Source: Parvibaculum sp036499025
GTDB taxonomy: Bacteria; Pseudomonadota; Alphaproteobacteria; Parvibaculales; Parvibaculaceae
Assembly: GCA_036499025.1 (NCBI GenBank)
Contig: DASYEM010000064.1
Location: forward strand, 1-48,756
Length of the DNA stretch: 48,756 nucleotides
Direction: 5' to 3'
Shown here: piece after piece, positions 25,471 to 33,198 of the stretch
Position numbering within the stretch: the first letter of the stretch is position 1
Layout: the number at the start of each line of letters is the position of its first letter
The notes under the pieces: model-generated
Databases searched by the model: none
What the model was told of the DNA's origin: nothing
What the model saw: only the letters and a program-made list of their open reading frames with translations
Made by a program: the position numbers and the translations under genes

Positions 25471-26451
25471 TCAAGCCCGCACAGGCATCCGCGCCGCGAA
25501 CTCGTCGCAGGCCTGCCGGTATTCGCGCTTCAGCCGGTCGACCAGTTCTCCCACCGGCGGCGCGTCGCTGATTTGGCCGATGCCCTGGCCCGAGCCCCAA
25601 ATGTCTTTCCACGCCTTCTGCTTCATGTTGCCGCCCGAGCCGAAATTCATCTTCGACTTGTCCGCTTCGGGAAGGTTCGCCGGATCGAGCCCGGCGGCGG
25701 CGACGGATGGCGCGAGATAGTTGCCGTGAACGCCGGTGAAAAGGTTCGTGTAGACGATGTCGTCGGCGGCATAGTCGATCAGGTGTTGCTTGTAGCCCTG
25801 TTCGGCATTGGCTTCCGCCGTCGCCACGAAGCGCGTGCCCATATAGGCAAGGTCCGCGCCCAGCGCGAGTGTGGACGCAATGCCGTAACCGTCCGAGAGC
25901 GCGCCGGACAGGATCACCGTTCCGTCGAACCACTGCTTCACTTCGCGCACGAGAGCGAAGGGCGACAGCGTACCCGCATGTCCGCCCGCGCCCGCGCAAA
26001 CGAGGATGAGGCCATCGACGCCTTGCTCGGCTGCTTTCTTGGCATGCTTGACGTTGATGACGTCATGGAACACCACGCCGCCATAGGAATGCGCGGCGGT
26101 CACGACTTCCTGCGGCGGGCGCAAGGACGTGATGATGATCGGCACTTCGAGCTTCGTGCAAATTTCGATGTCATGGGCCAGCCGGTCGTTCGAGGCGTGG
26201 CAGATCTGGTTGACCGCGAAGGGTGCGACCTTCTTGTGCGGGTTCGCCGCCTGATATTCGGCGAGTTCCGTCTTGATGCGGACGATCCACTCTTCCAGCA
26301 CATGCGCCGGACGCGCATTCAACGCCGGGAAAGAACCGACGATACCGGCCTTGCATTGCGCGATGACAAGTTCCGGCCCCGACACGATGAAAAGCGGCGA
26401 GCCGATCACTGGAAGCTCAAGGCTGTTCTGGAGGCACTTCGGCAGCGACAT
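25471..26451 (-). CDS. Nitronate monooxygenase (2-nitropropane dioxygenase family)
   Basis: A 326-residue FMN-dependent TIM-barrel enzyme. Family features are the N-terminal PVIGSPLFIVSGPELVIA, the AGIVGSFPALNARP loop, GGHAGTLSPFALVREV (phosphate/FMN-binding glycine region) and LSGALSDGYGIASTLALGADLAYMGTRF split over the FMN phosphate site. Such enzymes oxidise alkyl nitronates, including the toxin propionate-3-nitronate. The ATG at 26451 has GGAG at normal distance. It follows a LysR gene on the same strand by 105 bases, and that gap holds repeated CTGTTCA half-sites. Confidence 0.88.
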   Translation of the reverse strand: MSLPKCLQNSLELPVIGSPLFIVSGPELVIAQCKAGIVGSFPALNARPAHVLEEWIVRIKTELAEYQAANPHKKVAPFAVNQICHASNDRLAHDIEICTKLEVPIIITSLRPPQEVVTAAHSYGGVVFHDVINVKHAKKAAEQGVDGLILVCAGAGGHAGTLSPFALVREVKQWFDGTVILSGALSDGYGIASTLALGADLAYMGTRFVATAEANAEQGYKQHLIDYAADDIVYTNLFTGVHGNYLAPSVAAAGLDPANLPEADKSKMNFGSGGNMKQKAWKDIWGSGQGIGQISDAPPVGELVDRLKREYRQACDEFAARMPVRA

Positions 26452-26527
26452 AGGTTTTCTCCACTTGAGTAGAATTTCGCAAACTATGGCCCGGATCATC
26501 GGCGCGCGCCTGTACGCTGGCGTGCTT

Positions 26528-26548
26528 TGAACTGTTCATCTCTGTTCA
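26528..26548. promoter_or_regulatory. TGTTCA half-site array upstream of nitronate monooxygenase
   Basis: TGAACTGTTCA (26528-26538) is a perfect palindrome, and a second CTGTTCA (26542-26548) follows exactly 10 bases after the first (26532-26538), one helical turn. The same CTGTTCA occurs in the palindrome at the LysR start (27485-27491). The array lies between the LysR gene and the nitronate monooxygenase gene it precedes, and is a good candidate LysR-binding site. Confidence 0.55.
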
Positions 26549-26556
26549 GTGGCCCG

Positions 26557-27495
26557 TTAACGCCCCGTCAGCTTGGCCCTGTCGGTCTTGGCCTTGGCCA
26601 TAATGAAATCCATCACGGCGCGGACGGGCGGCGTATCCTTCAGATCGGGATGCGCGAGCAGCCACATATCGGTCGTGCTGAAAATCTTGTCGGGCGAAAT
26701 CCGCATCAACTGCGGATAGGCGTCGCCCGTCAGGCACGTCAACGCCGCGATGCCCGCGCCCGCGAGCACCGCATGAACCGTGTCGATCTGCGACGAGAAA
26801 CGGAAATGCGTCGGCGCATCGCGCGTCACATGCGCGCTCCAGCGCGAAAATTCCGCCTGCGAGGCCGAACCCGCAAAGCCGAGGATCATGTGTTCGGCCC
26901 ATTCCTCGCGCTTGGTCGGCAGGCCGTGCTTTGCCGCATAATCCTTGGACGCATAAAAAGCGACGCCGAGCCGCCCGATCTTGCGGCCCACAAGGTTTTC
27001 TTCGCCGGGGCCGTAGAGCCGGATCACGATGTCGGCCTCGCGGCGGCGCACGCTGGCGGGCCAGGCCTCGGTCACGAATTCAAGTTCGAGGCTTGGATAT
27101 TGCGCATGAAATTCCGTGAGATGCGGCACCAGCCATTGCCCGGCAATGCCGGTCGCCACCGAAATGCGCACCGTGCCGCGCGGCTCGCCATCTTCGGCAA
27201 TGGCCGCGCGCGCCGCGCGTTCCGCCGCCGTCGCCATCGGCTCGACTTCGGCGCGCAAGCGTTCGCCTGCTGCGGTGAGCGCATAACCGACCGGCTCGCG
27301 GATGAAGAGTTTGGCGCCGAGCTCTTTTTCCAACGCCGCGATATGCCGCCCGACGGTGGCATGGCTGAGCTTCAGTTTCCGGCCCGCGCCCGACAGGCTC
27401 TGCGTCTCGGCCACCGCAAGGAAGATGCGATAGGCATCCCAGCCGGAACCGCCGGTTCCCGCCTCGCTGCTCGTCGCGTTCTGTCTGTTCAGCAT
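26557..27495 (-). CDS. LysR family transcriptional regulator, nitronate locus
   Basis: A 312-residue LysR regulator. The winged helix (about 20-80) includes AVAETQSLSGAGRKL, LSHATVGRHIAALEKELG and FIREPVGYALT. The effector domain begins near 105 (GTVRISVATGIAGQW). ATG at 27495 is preferred, but an in-frame start at 27537 is possible. It lies between two nitronate monooxygenase genes, one downstream on the same strand and one divergent, so it most likely controls nitronate or nitroalkane metabolism. A TGTTCA-GCAT-TGAACA palindrome spans its start codon. Confidence 0.9.
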   Translation of the reverse strand: MLNRQNATSSEAGTGGSGWDAYRIFLAVAETQSLSGAGRKLKLSHATVGRHIAALEKELGAKLFIREPVGYALTAAGERLRAEVEPMATAAERAARAAIAEDGEPRGTVRISVATGIAGQWLVPHLTEFHAQYPSLELEFVTEAWPASVRRREADIVIRLYGPGEENLVGRKIGRLGVAFYASKDYAAKHGLPTKREEWAEHMILGFAGSASQAEFSRWSAHVTRDAPTHFRFSSQIDTVHAVLAGAGIAALTCLTGDAYPQLMRISPDKIFSTTDMWLLAHPDLKDTPPVRAVMDFIMAKAKTDRAKLTGR

Positions 27496-27501
27496 TGAAC
27501 A
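27486..27501. promoter_or_regulatory. Palindrome TGTTCA-GCAT-TGAACA over LysR start
   Basis: Perfect six-base arms flank four bases containing the reverse complement of the LysR start codon. The arm matches the half-sites upstream of the first nitronate monooxygenase gene. Binding here would block LysR expression (autoregulation) and could affect the divergent gene starting at 27691. Confidence 0.55.
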
Positions 27502-27690
27502 TGCCCCCGCTTGTTTCTGACGGGAAGATGGTCCCATTGGCCGATGATTTCAAGCGCTTCGGCATTCACCCGGCAAATGACGCAACGGAACTGCGGCCCC
27601 TCAATCCGATGTGCAAAAAGCCCCTGTTTTCTGCTAGAAATGCTGCCAACAGCTATTGGGCTTCAGACCCACATCAGGGGAGACACCAGA

Positions 27691-28689
27691 GTGATTAAAA
27701 CCAGATTCACGGAAATGTTCGGCGTCGAGCATCCGATCGTTCAGGGCGGCATGCAGTGGGTGGGCCGCGCGGAGCTTGTTGCCGCCGTCGCCAATGCAGG
27801 CGCGCTGGGCTTCATCACCGCGCTGACGCAGCCGACGCCGGAAGATCTGGCGAAGGAAATCAAGCGTTGCCGCGAGATGACGGACAAGCCCTTCGGCGTC
27901 AACTTGACGATCCTGCCCGCGCTGACGCCGCCGCCCTATGCGGAATATCGTCAGGCCATCATCGAAAGCGGCGTCAAGATCGTCGAGACCGCAGGCTACA
28001 AGCCGCAAGAACATGTCGACGACTTCAAGAAGCATGGCGTCAAGGTCATCCACAAATGCACCGCCGTCCGTCATGCGGCCTCGGCCGAACGCATGGGCGT
28101 CGATGCGATTTCGATCGACGGCTTTGAATGCGCGGGCCATCCCGGCGAAGACGACATTCCGGGCCTGATCCTCATTCCGGCCGCCGCCGACAAGATCAAG
28201 ATCCCGATGATTGCTTCGGGCGGCTTCGGCGATGCCCGCGGCCTCGTCGCGGCGCTGGCGCTCGGCGCGGAAGGCATCAACATGGGCACGCGTTTCATGT
28301 GCACGGTCGAAAGCCCGATCCATCAGAAGGTGAAGGAACAAATCGTCGCCAATGACGAGCGCGCCACCGACCTCATCTTCCGCACCCTGCACAACACGGC
28401 CCGCGTCGCGCGCAACGCCGTTTCGCAGGAAGTCGTCGCCATCGAAAAGAAGGGTGGCGCCACCATCGACGACGTCCGTCATCTGGTCGCCGGCGCGCGC
28501 GGCAAGGTCGTCTACGAAGCGGGCGACCCGGATCACGGCATCTGGTCGGCAGGCATGGTTCAGGGCCTCATTCACGACATCCCGACCTGCAAGGAACTGG
28601 TGACGCGCATCGTCGCCGAAGCCGAAGCCATCATCAAATCCCGCCTCGACCGCATGGCCGGCCTCACAGCCGCTCGCGCCGCCGAGTAA
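27691..28689 (+). CDS. Nitronate monooxygenase, second copy
   Basis: A 332-residue FMN-dependent nitronate monooxygenase. VEHPIVQGGMQWVGRAELVA near 12-31 is split across the FMN-binding first strand. GFITALTQPTPEDLAKEI, the FECAGHPGEDD loop with a histidine at the active-site position, and ASGGFGDARGLVAALALGAEGINMGTRF split near the phosphate site follow. The GTG start at 27691 is preceded by GGGGAGA at eight bases; the frame upstream is not conserved. It is only distantly similar to the copy at 25471-26451. It is divergent from the LysR gene and ends in a strong terminator. Confidence 0.88.
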   Translation: MIKTRFTEMFGVEHPIVQGGMQWVGRAELVAAVANAGALGFITALTQPTPEDLAKEIKRCREMTDKPFGVNLTILPALTPPPYAEYRQAIIESGVKIVETAGYKPQEHVDDFKKHGVKVIHKCTAVRHAASAERMGVDAISIDGFECAGHPGEDDIPGLILIPAAADKIKIPMIASGGFGDARGLVAALALGAEGINMGTRFMCTVESPIHQKVKEQIVANDERATDLIFRTLHNTARVARNAVSQEVVAIEKKGGATIDDVRHLVAGARGKVVYEAGDPDHGIWSAGMVQGLIHDIPTCKELVTRIVAEAEAIIKSRLDRMAGLTAARAAE

Positions 28690-28707
28690 CCGCCTCGATC
28701 TGACGAC

Positions 28708-28739
28708 AAAGCCCGCGCCGGAAACGGCGCGGGCTTTTT
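28708..28739 (+). terminator. Rho-independent terminator after second nitronate monooxygenase
   Basis: A 13-bp perfect stem (28708-28720 with 28725-28737) closed by a GAAA tetraloop and ending in five thymines (28735-28739). It sits 18 bases after the stop codon. The convergent histidine kinase gene ends at 28764, and the three adenines on the left give it only a weak reverse-strand T-run. Confidence 0.92.
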
Positions 28740-28763
28740 GTCAGGTCCATTCTCGCCTTCATC

Positions 28764-30380
28764 TCATGCCGAGCGCAGTTCCGGCATCGCATCCTGAGGC
28801 ATCGGCGAGCGCCCGTGCTTCTTCTCCAGCACGCGCCCGATTTCCAAAATCAGCTCGCGATGATCGATGGGCTTGCCGACATAGCCATCCGCGCCCATCT
28901 CGCCGTAGCGCGTATTTCTCGGCCCGAGCGAATCCGCCGTCAACGCAATCACCGGCACGTCGCGGAACGCCTCGCGGTGGGCGCGAATATGGCGCAGCGT
29001 TTCCGGCCCATCCATCACCGGCATATGCATGTCGAGCAGCACCAGATCGAAGGCGCGCGTCTGCAATTGCAGTAGGGCGATCTCGCCGTTTTCCGCCTCG
29101 ACGATCTCGATGCCGAGCGGCTCGAGGAAGAGCCGCGCCACTTTGCGGTTGAGCGGATGATCGTCGACGAGCAGCACCCGGAGCCCGTGGGCCCAGCCCG
29201 CGCCGCCCGTCTGGTCGACATCGCTATTGGCCGGCGCCTCGCTGACACGCGAACCGCGCACAGTGCGGAAGGTCAGCGTGAAGGCCGAACCCTGGCCTTC
29301 GGCGCTGGTCACAGTGATGTCGCCCTCCATCAGCCGCGCCAGCTTGCGGCTGATCGAAAGTCCAAGCCCCGTTCCGCCGAAACGGCGCGAGGTCGAGGCG
29401 TCGGCCTGCGTGAAAGGAGCGAAAAGCTTCTCGAGCGTCTCTTCGCTCATCCCCGCACCCGTATCCTCGATGGTGATGCGCGCCTCGAAGGCGTCGTCAT
29501 CCAAGGGCGCTACCGACGCCGAAATGGTGATCGTGCCGCGCTCGGTGAACTTGATTGCATTGGAGACGAGATTGGAGATGCACTGGCGCACGCGCACCGG
29601 ATCGAAACGCAGAAAGCTCATCATGTCCGCTTCGACCTCAAGCGCCAGCGTCAGGCCCTTTTCCTGCGCGCGCGGCGCCCAGAGCTTGTAGACCCGGCGC
29701 AGCAGGTGATCGAAATCATTGTCGATGGGCGAGATGTCGAAACGCCCGGCCTCGATCTTCGACAGGTCCAGCACATCGTTGAGAATGGCCATCAGCGTTT
29801 TGCCGCTGTCGAGAATGGTCTCGATCTGATCGCGCTGCTCGGCGTTGAGATCGCCCGACGCCAGCAATTGCGTCATGCCGAGAATGCCGTTGAGCGGCGT
29901 ACGGATTTCATGGCTGATATTGGCGAGAAAAGCCGACTTCGCGTCGTTGGCCGCTTCCGCCGCCTTGCGGGCCTTTTTCAATTCACGTTCGCGCTCGCGC
30001 AACGCCGTGATGTCCGCGCCCACGGCAACCGATCCGCCGAAGCTCAGCGGCATTTCCACGACCTGCATGATCGTTCCGTGCGGCGTCTTCACCTCGACCG
30101 CCTCGCCGCGTTCCAGCGCGGAAATGAGGCGGTCCGCCGCCGCTTGGGATTCGTCGTGCGAAAGTCCGGGCACGATGGCGTCAACGGCCCAGCGCGTGGC
30201 TTCGCGATAGGGGATGCCTTCGCGCAGCGCCTTGTTGATCGGAAAGTCGCGCTCGTTCTGTTCGTTGTTCAGCAGGATTTCGTGATCGGGCCCATAGATG
30301 ACGAAGCCGCCGGGCAAGCGATCGATCGCCTCCTGAACGATGCTCGCCATTTCATCCGCATTGATCGGCGTTTTAGCCAT
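28764..30380 (-). CDS. Hybrid histidine kinase with PAS sensor and C-terminal receiver
   Basis: A 538-residue soluble hybrid sensor kinase. Residues about 12-130 form a PAS-like sensor, 131-150 a charged helical linker, and the phosphoacceptor is H157 in FLANISHEIRTPLNG. The ATPase shows the N-box SNLVSNAIKFTE (269-280), G1 DTGAGM and G2 GGTGLGLSI (335-343). The C-terminal receiver (about 401-520) has DD at 406-407, phosphoacceptor D450 in LLDMHMPVMDG, and a conserved lysine in GKPID. There is no transmembrane segment, so it senses a cytoplasmic signal. No cognate response regulator or phosphotransfer gene is adjacent, so it is an orphan here. ATG at 30380 is preferred to 30404. Confidence 0.9.
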   Translation of the reverse strand: MAKTPINADEMASIVQEAIDRLPGGFVIYGPDHEILLNNEQNERDFPINKALREGIPYREATRWAVDAIVPGLSHDESQAAADRLISALERGEAVEVKTPHGTIMQVVEMPLSFGGSVAVGADITALRERERELKKARKAAEAANDAKSAFLANISHEIRTPLNGILGMTQLLASGDLNAEQRDQIETILDSGKTLMAILNDVLDLSKIEAGRFDISPIDNDFDHLLRRVYKLWAPRAQEKGLTLALEVEADMMSFLRFDPVRVRQCISNLVSNAIKFTERGTITISASVAPLDDDAFEARITIEDTGAGMSEETLEKLFAPFTQADASTSRRFGGTGLGLSISRKLARLMEGDITVTSAEGQGSAFTLTFRTVRGSRVSEAPANSDVDQTGGAGWAHGLRVLLVDDHPLNRKVARLFLEPLGIEIVEAENGEIALLQLQTRAFDLVLLDMHMPVMDGPETLRHIRAHREAFRDVPVIALTADSLGPRNTRYGEMGADGYVGKPIDHRELILEIGRVLEKKHGRSPMPQDAMPELRSA

Positions 30381-30562
30381 CCCCACGTCCCCCGCTACGC
30401 GCACATCCTGTGGCGCCGTAGAACATTCCGTTGGGGAAATTTAGACCATCCCGGCTTAATGCATGATGAAGTCCCGACGCAGCGGAGCGGCGAATATCAG
30501 GAAACCGCGGGTTTTTCTGGCATATTGTGGGTGCAACGCGCTCTGTAGGCGGAGGATGGGCC

Positions 30563-31234
30563 TCATCGGCTGAACCGGCTCGTATCGAGCACACGCAACC
30601 GCCGATACCCCGTTTCCACCGCGCCCAGCCGCTCGAATGCCTTCAGCACCTGATTGACCGTCTTCCGCGACAATCCTGAAAGTTCGGCGAGTTCGTCCTG
30701 CGTGATGGCGAGGTCGGCCGGCATCCCGGCGTCTCCCACCAACACGGTTAGATGCATGGCGATCCGCGCGGCGGGCGTCGACCGCGCATTGGCGACCATG
30801 GCCTGTGTCGCGGCGAGCAGATGTTCTGAAGCCAGTTCCGCGAAATGGAGCCAGAGATCGGGCTCCCTCCGTGCAATGGCTTCAAGGCTCGATTCAGGCA
30901 CATAAATCAGCGTCGAGCGTTCGCGTACCTGCGCGGTAACAAGGCGCTTCTTGCCGACAAGTCGCGCCGCATAGCCGAAGATCGTGCCGCGCCGGACGAT
31001 GTTGGCGAGGGCATAGTCGCCATCGCCCATCCGCACGAGAATGCGCACCGATCCCGAGAGCATCCCATAAAGGCCGCGCGCTTCCTCGCCGGCGTCATAA
31101 AGCCAGTGCCCTGCCTCGGCGCGCACCGTCTGAGCCTCGCCGACGAGCGCGCGTTTGAGTTGCGGTTTCTGCCGCCGGAACCAGAGGCTGCGGTCGAGCG
31201 CAGCGGCAATATCGGTCTTGCGAGGGTCGGTCAT
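30563..31234 (-). CDS. Crp/Fnr family transcriptional regulator
   Basis: A 223-residue Crp/Fnr regulator with an N-terminal cyclic-nucleotide-type beta-roll (about 35-115), a dimer helix (about 125-150) and a C-terminal winged helix. The recognition helix reads SGLSRKTVNQVLKAFE (186-201). Compared with CRP (SRETVGR), the glutamate is replaced by K191 and the following arginine by glutamine, so a different DNA half-site is expected. There are no cysteines, which rules out an Fnr-type iron-sulfur cluster. The gene is divergent from tandem TauD-type dioxygenases, and a perfect 20-bp palindrome lies 11 bases upstream of its start. ATG at 31234 follows GAGACGG. Confidence 0.88.
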   Translation of the reverse strand: MTDPRKTDIAAALDRSLWFRRQKPQLKRALVGEAQTVRAEAGHWLYDAGEEARGLYGMLSGSVRILVRMGDGDYALANIVRRGTIFGYAARLVGKKRLVTAQVRERSTLIYVPESSLEAIARREPDLWLHFAELASEHLLAATQAMVANARSTPAARIAMHLTVLVGDAGMPADLAITQDELAELSGLSRKTVNQVLKAFERLGAVETGYRRLRVLDTSRFSR

Positions 31235-31245
31235 AATCCGTCTCA

Positions 31246-31265
31246 ATTGTTACTTAAGTAACAAT
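31246..31265. promoter_or_regulatory. Perfect 20-bp palindrome, Crp/Fnr-type operator
   Basis: ATTGTTACTTAAGTAACAAT is a perfect dyad of 10-base arms in the 105-bp gap between the divergent Crp/Fnr gene and the first TauD-type gene. Length and symmetry fit a Crp/Fnr dimer, but the half-site TTGTTAC differs from CRP (TGTGA) and FNR (TTGAT). Its position close to the regulator start fits autoregulation and control of the dioxygenases. Confidence 0.75.
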
Positions 31266-31339
31266 CTATCCCTTGCCTCCTCCTATCCTCAAGCGGATAT
31301 GACGGAACCGGGAAGGCCCGGCGCGAATGGAGGAACATC

Positions 31340-32170
31340 ATGGACGGCTCGATGCTCGAACTGCGCAAGATGAGCGGCGGCTGCGGTGCCGAAATTCTCG
31401 GCGTCGATCTGCGGCAATTGACCAACAGCCAGATGGAAACGGTGCGCCAGGCTTTCAGCGATCACGGCGTGATCTTCTTCCGCGATCAGTCGTTGACGCC
31501 GGAGGATCACATTGCCTTCGCGCGGCGCTGGGGCGAGATCGTCGTCAACAAATTCTTCACGCCGAGCGAAAATCCGCTGATAGCCGAGGTGCGCAAGGAG
31601 AAAGAGCAGACGACCAATATTGGCGGCGGCTGGCACACCGATCATTCTTATGATGTCGAACCCGCCATCGGCTCCGTGCTTGTCGCGCGCAATCTGCCGG
31701 AGGAGGGTGGTGACACGCTTTTCGCCAACATGTATGCAGCCTATGAAGCACTTTCGCCCGGCCTCAAGAAGACATTGGAAACTATGCGCGCCGTGCATTC
31801 AAACGCGCATGTTTTCGGCGCGGCCAGCGCGTACAAGAGCACTGACGTGAAGTTCCGCAACGAGAACATGATTAGCGACGCCGTCCATCCCGTCGTCATC
31901 ACCCATCCGATGAGCGGCCGGAAAGCTCTTTATGTGAATCCCGGCTTTACCATTCATTTCGAAGGCTGGAGCTTGCAGGAAAGCCGGCCGCTCCTCGATT
32001 ATCTCTTCGCTCACGCTGTGCGGCCCGAATTCACCTGCCGCTTTCGCTGGTCGCCGGGCTCGGTCGCCTTTTGGGATAATCGCGCGACGTGGCATTATGC
32101 GGCCAACGACTATCACGGACACCAGCGGCTGATGCATCGCATCACCATCGCGGGTGGTCCTCTGGGCTAA
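31340..32170 (+). CDS. TauD/TfdA family Fe(II)/2-oxoglutarate dioxygenase (first of tandem)
   Basis: A 276-residue non-heme iron dioxygenase. The 2-His-1-Asp facial triad fits H99 and D101 in GGWHTDHSYD and H252 in TWHYA. R267 in MHRITIAG would bind 2-oxoglutarate, and GGDTLFANMYAAYEAL is a family segment. TauD/TfdA enzymes hydroxylate sulfonates, alkylsulfates, phenoxyacetates or similar acids, releasing products after C-S or C-O hydroxylation. The substrate here is unknown. GGAGG precedes the ATG, and the second dioxygenase starts 14 bases after its stop. The divergent Crp/Fnr regulator and palindrome suggest dedicated control. Confidence 0.88.
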   Translation: MDGSMLELRKMSGGCGAEILGVDLRQLTNSQMETVRQAFSDHGVIFFRDQSLTPEDHIAFARRWGEIVVNKFFTPSENPLIAEVRKEKEQTTNIGGGWHTDHSYDVEPAIGSVLVARNLPEEGGDTLFANMYAAYEALSPGLKKTLETMRAVHSNAHVFGAASAYKSTDVKFRNENMISDAVHPVVITHPMSGRKALYVNPGFTIHFEGWSLQESRPLLDYLFAHAVRPEFTCRFRWSPGSVAFWDNRATWHYAANDYHGHQRLMHRITIAGGPLG

Positions 32171-32184
32171 AAATGGAGGGAAAA

Positions 32185-33063
32185 ATGTCTCAGGCGGTTC
32201 TGCAAACGGACGCGATCGCCGTGAGACCAAACCCTTCAGGCTTTGGCGCGGAAATCACCGGCCTCGACTTGTCGAAACCTCTGCCGCCCGCGGCGCTCGC
32301 CGCCGTCAAACAGGCATGGGCCGATCACGGCGTCGTCTGGTTTCCCGACCAGCCTCTGACGCATGATGAGCTCGAAGCCTTCACGCTGCAGATCGGCCCC
32401 TTCGGCCATGATCCTTTCATCGCCCCGATGGAAGGCCGCCCGCATATTCTCGAACTGCGCCGCGAGCCCGATGAGAAAGCGCGCAATTTCGGCGCGGGCT
32501 GGCATTCCGACTGGAGCTTTCAGGAGGAGCCGCCCGCCGCGACCATTCTCCATTCCAAGGTCACGCCGCCCATCGGCGGCGACACGCTTTATGCCGACGG
32601 CGTCCGCGCCTACGACGCGTTGTCGGATGCAATGAAGAAGATGCTTGTTGGCCTCACCGCCATCCATACGGCGGCGCTGCCTTATGGCTCCAAGGGCCTC
32701 TTCGCGCAGGAGCAGGCGAGCCAGGGTGACCGCACGATGAAGATCATCGTCAGCGAAGAAGCCGACAAGACATACCCGCATCCTCTGGTCCGCACCCATC
32801 CGATCACGAGCCGCAAGGCTCTCTACGTGAGCCCCGTCTATACGCTTGGCATCGAAGGCATGACGAACGCGGAATCCGCCGCCATCCTGGGCTTTCTCTA
32901 CGCGCATATGACGAAAGATGAATTCGTCTACCGTCACAAATGGCGCGAGAACATGCTGACCATGTGGGACAACCGCTGCACGCTTCACTACGCCGACGGC
33001 GGCTATGACGGCCACCTCCGCCTCATGCACCGCACGACGGTCGCGGGCGACAGGCCGCGTTAG
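32185..33063 (+). CDS. TauD/TfdA family Fe(II)/2-oxoglutarate dioxygenase (second of tandem)
   Basis: A 292-residue paralogue of the preceding gene. The iron ligands fit H107 and D109 in AGWHSDWSF and H268 in TLHYA, with R283 in MHRTTVAG for 2-oxoglutarate. GGDTLYADGVRAYDAL follows the first ligands. A KGLFAQEQASQGDR insertion near the middle distinguishes its substrate lid from that of the first copy, so the two may act on different substrates or form a hetero-oligomer. GGAGGG precedes the ATG at 32185. It ends before an 82-bp inverted repeat that probably closes the transcript. Confidence 0.88.
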   Translation: MSQAVLQTDAIAVRPNPSGFGAEITGLDLSKPLPPAALAAVKQAWADHGVVWFPDQPLTHDELEAFTLQIGPFGHDPFIAPMEGRPHILELRREPDEKARNFGAGWHSDWSFQEEPPAATILHSKVTPPIGGDTLYADGVRAYDALSDAMKKMLVGLTAIHTAALPYGSKGLFAQEQASQGDRTMKIIVSEEADKTYPHPLVRTHPITSRKALYVSPVYTLGIEGMTNAESAAILGFLYAHMTKDEFVYRHKWRENMLTMWDNRCTLHYADGGYDGHLRLMHRTTVAGDRPR

Positions 33064-33090
33064 AGGCAAAGTCCAACCTCAAACAATGCT

Positions 33091-33172
33091 GTCATCCGGG
33101 CTTGTCCCGGGATCCAGGGCGCCATTCTCCGAGCAGGCGGCTACTGGGCCCCGGCACAAGGCCGGGGTGACA
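33091..33172. repeat. Palindromic intergenic repeat, family A copy 1
   Basis: An 82-bp element with imperfect 28-29-base inverted arms: it starts TGTCATCCGGGCTTGTCCCG and ends in the reverse complement of TGTCACCCCGGCCTTGTGCC. It lies between the second dioxygenase and the 3' end of the EamA transporter gene. A sister copy sits at the other end of that gene (34119-34202). No target-site duplication is visible. Confidence 0.85.
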
Positions 33173-33198
33173 ACGAATATATGGAGGGGCCGGCGCCT

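Noticed and set aside
29157..30548. A 463-codon open frame on the plus strand
   Set aside because: It is antisense to the hybrid histidine kinase, whose motifs are complete; the product has low-complexity composition and no ribosome site.
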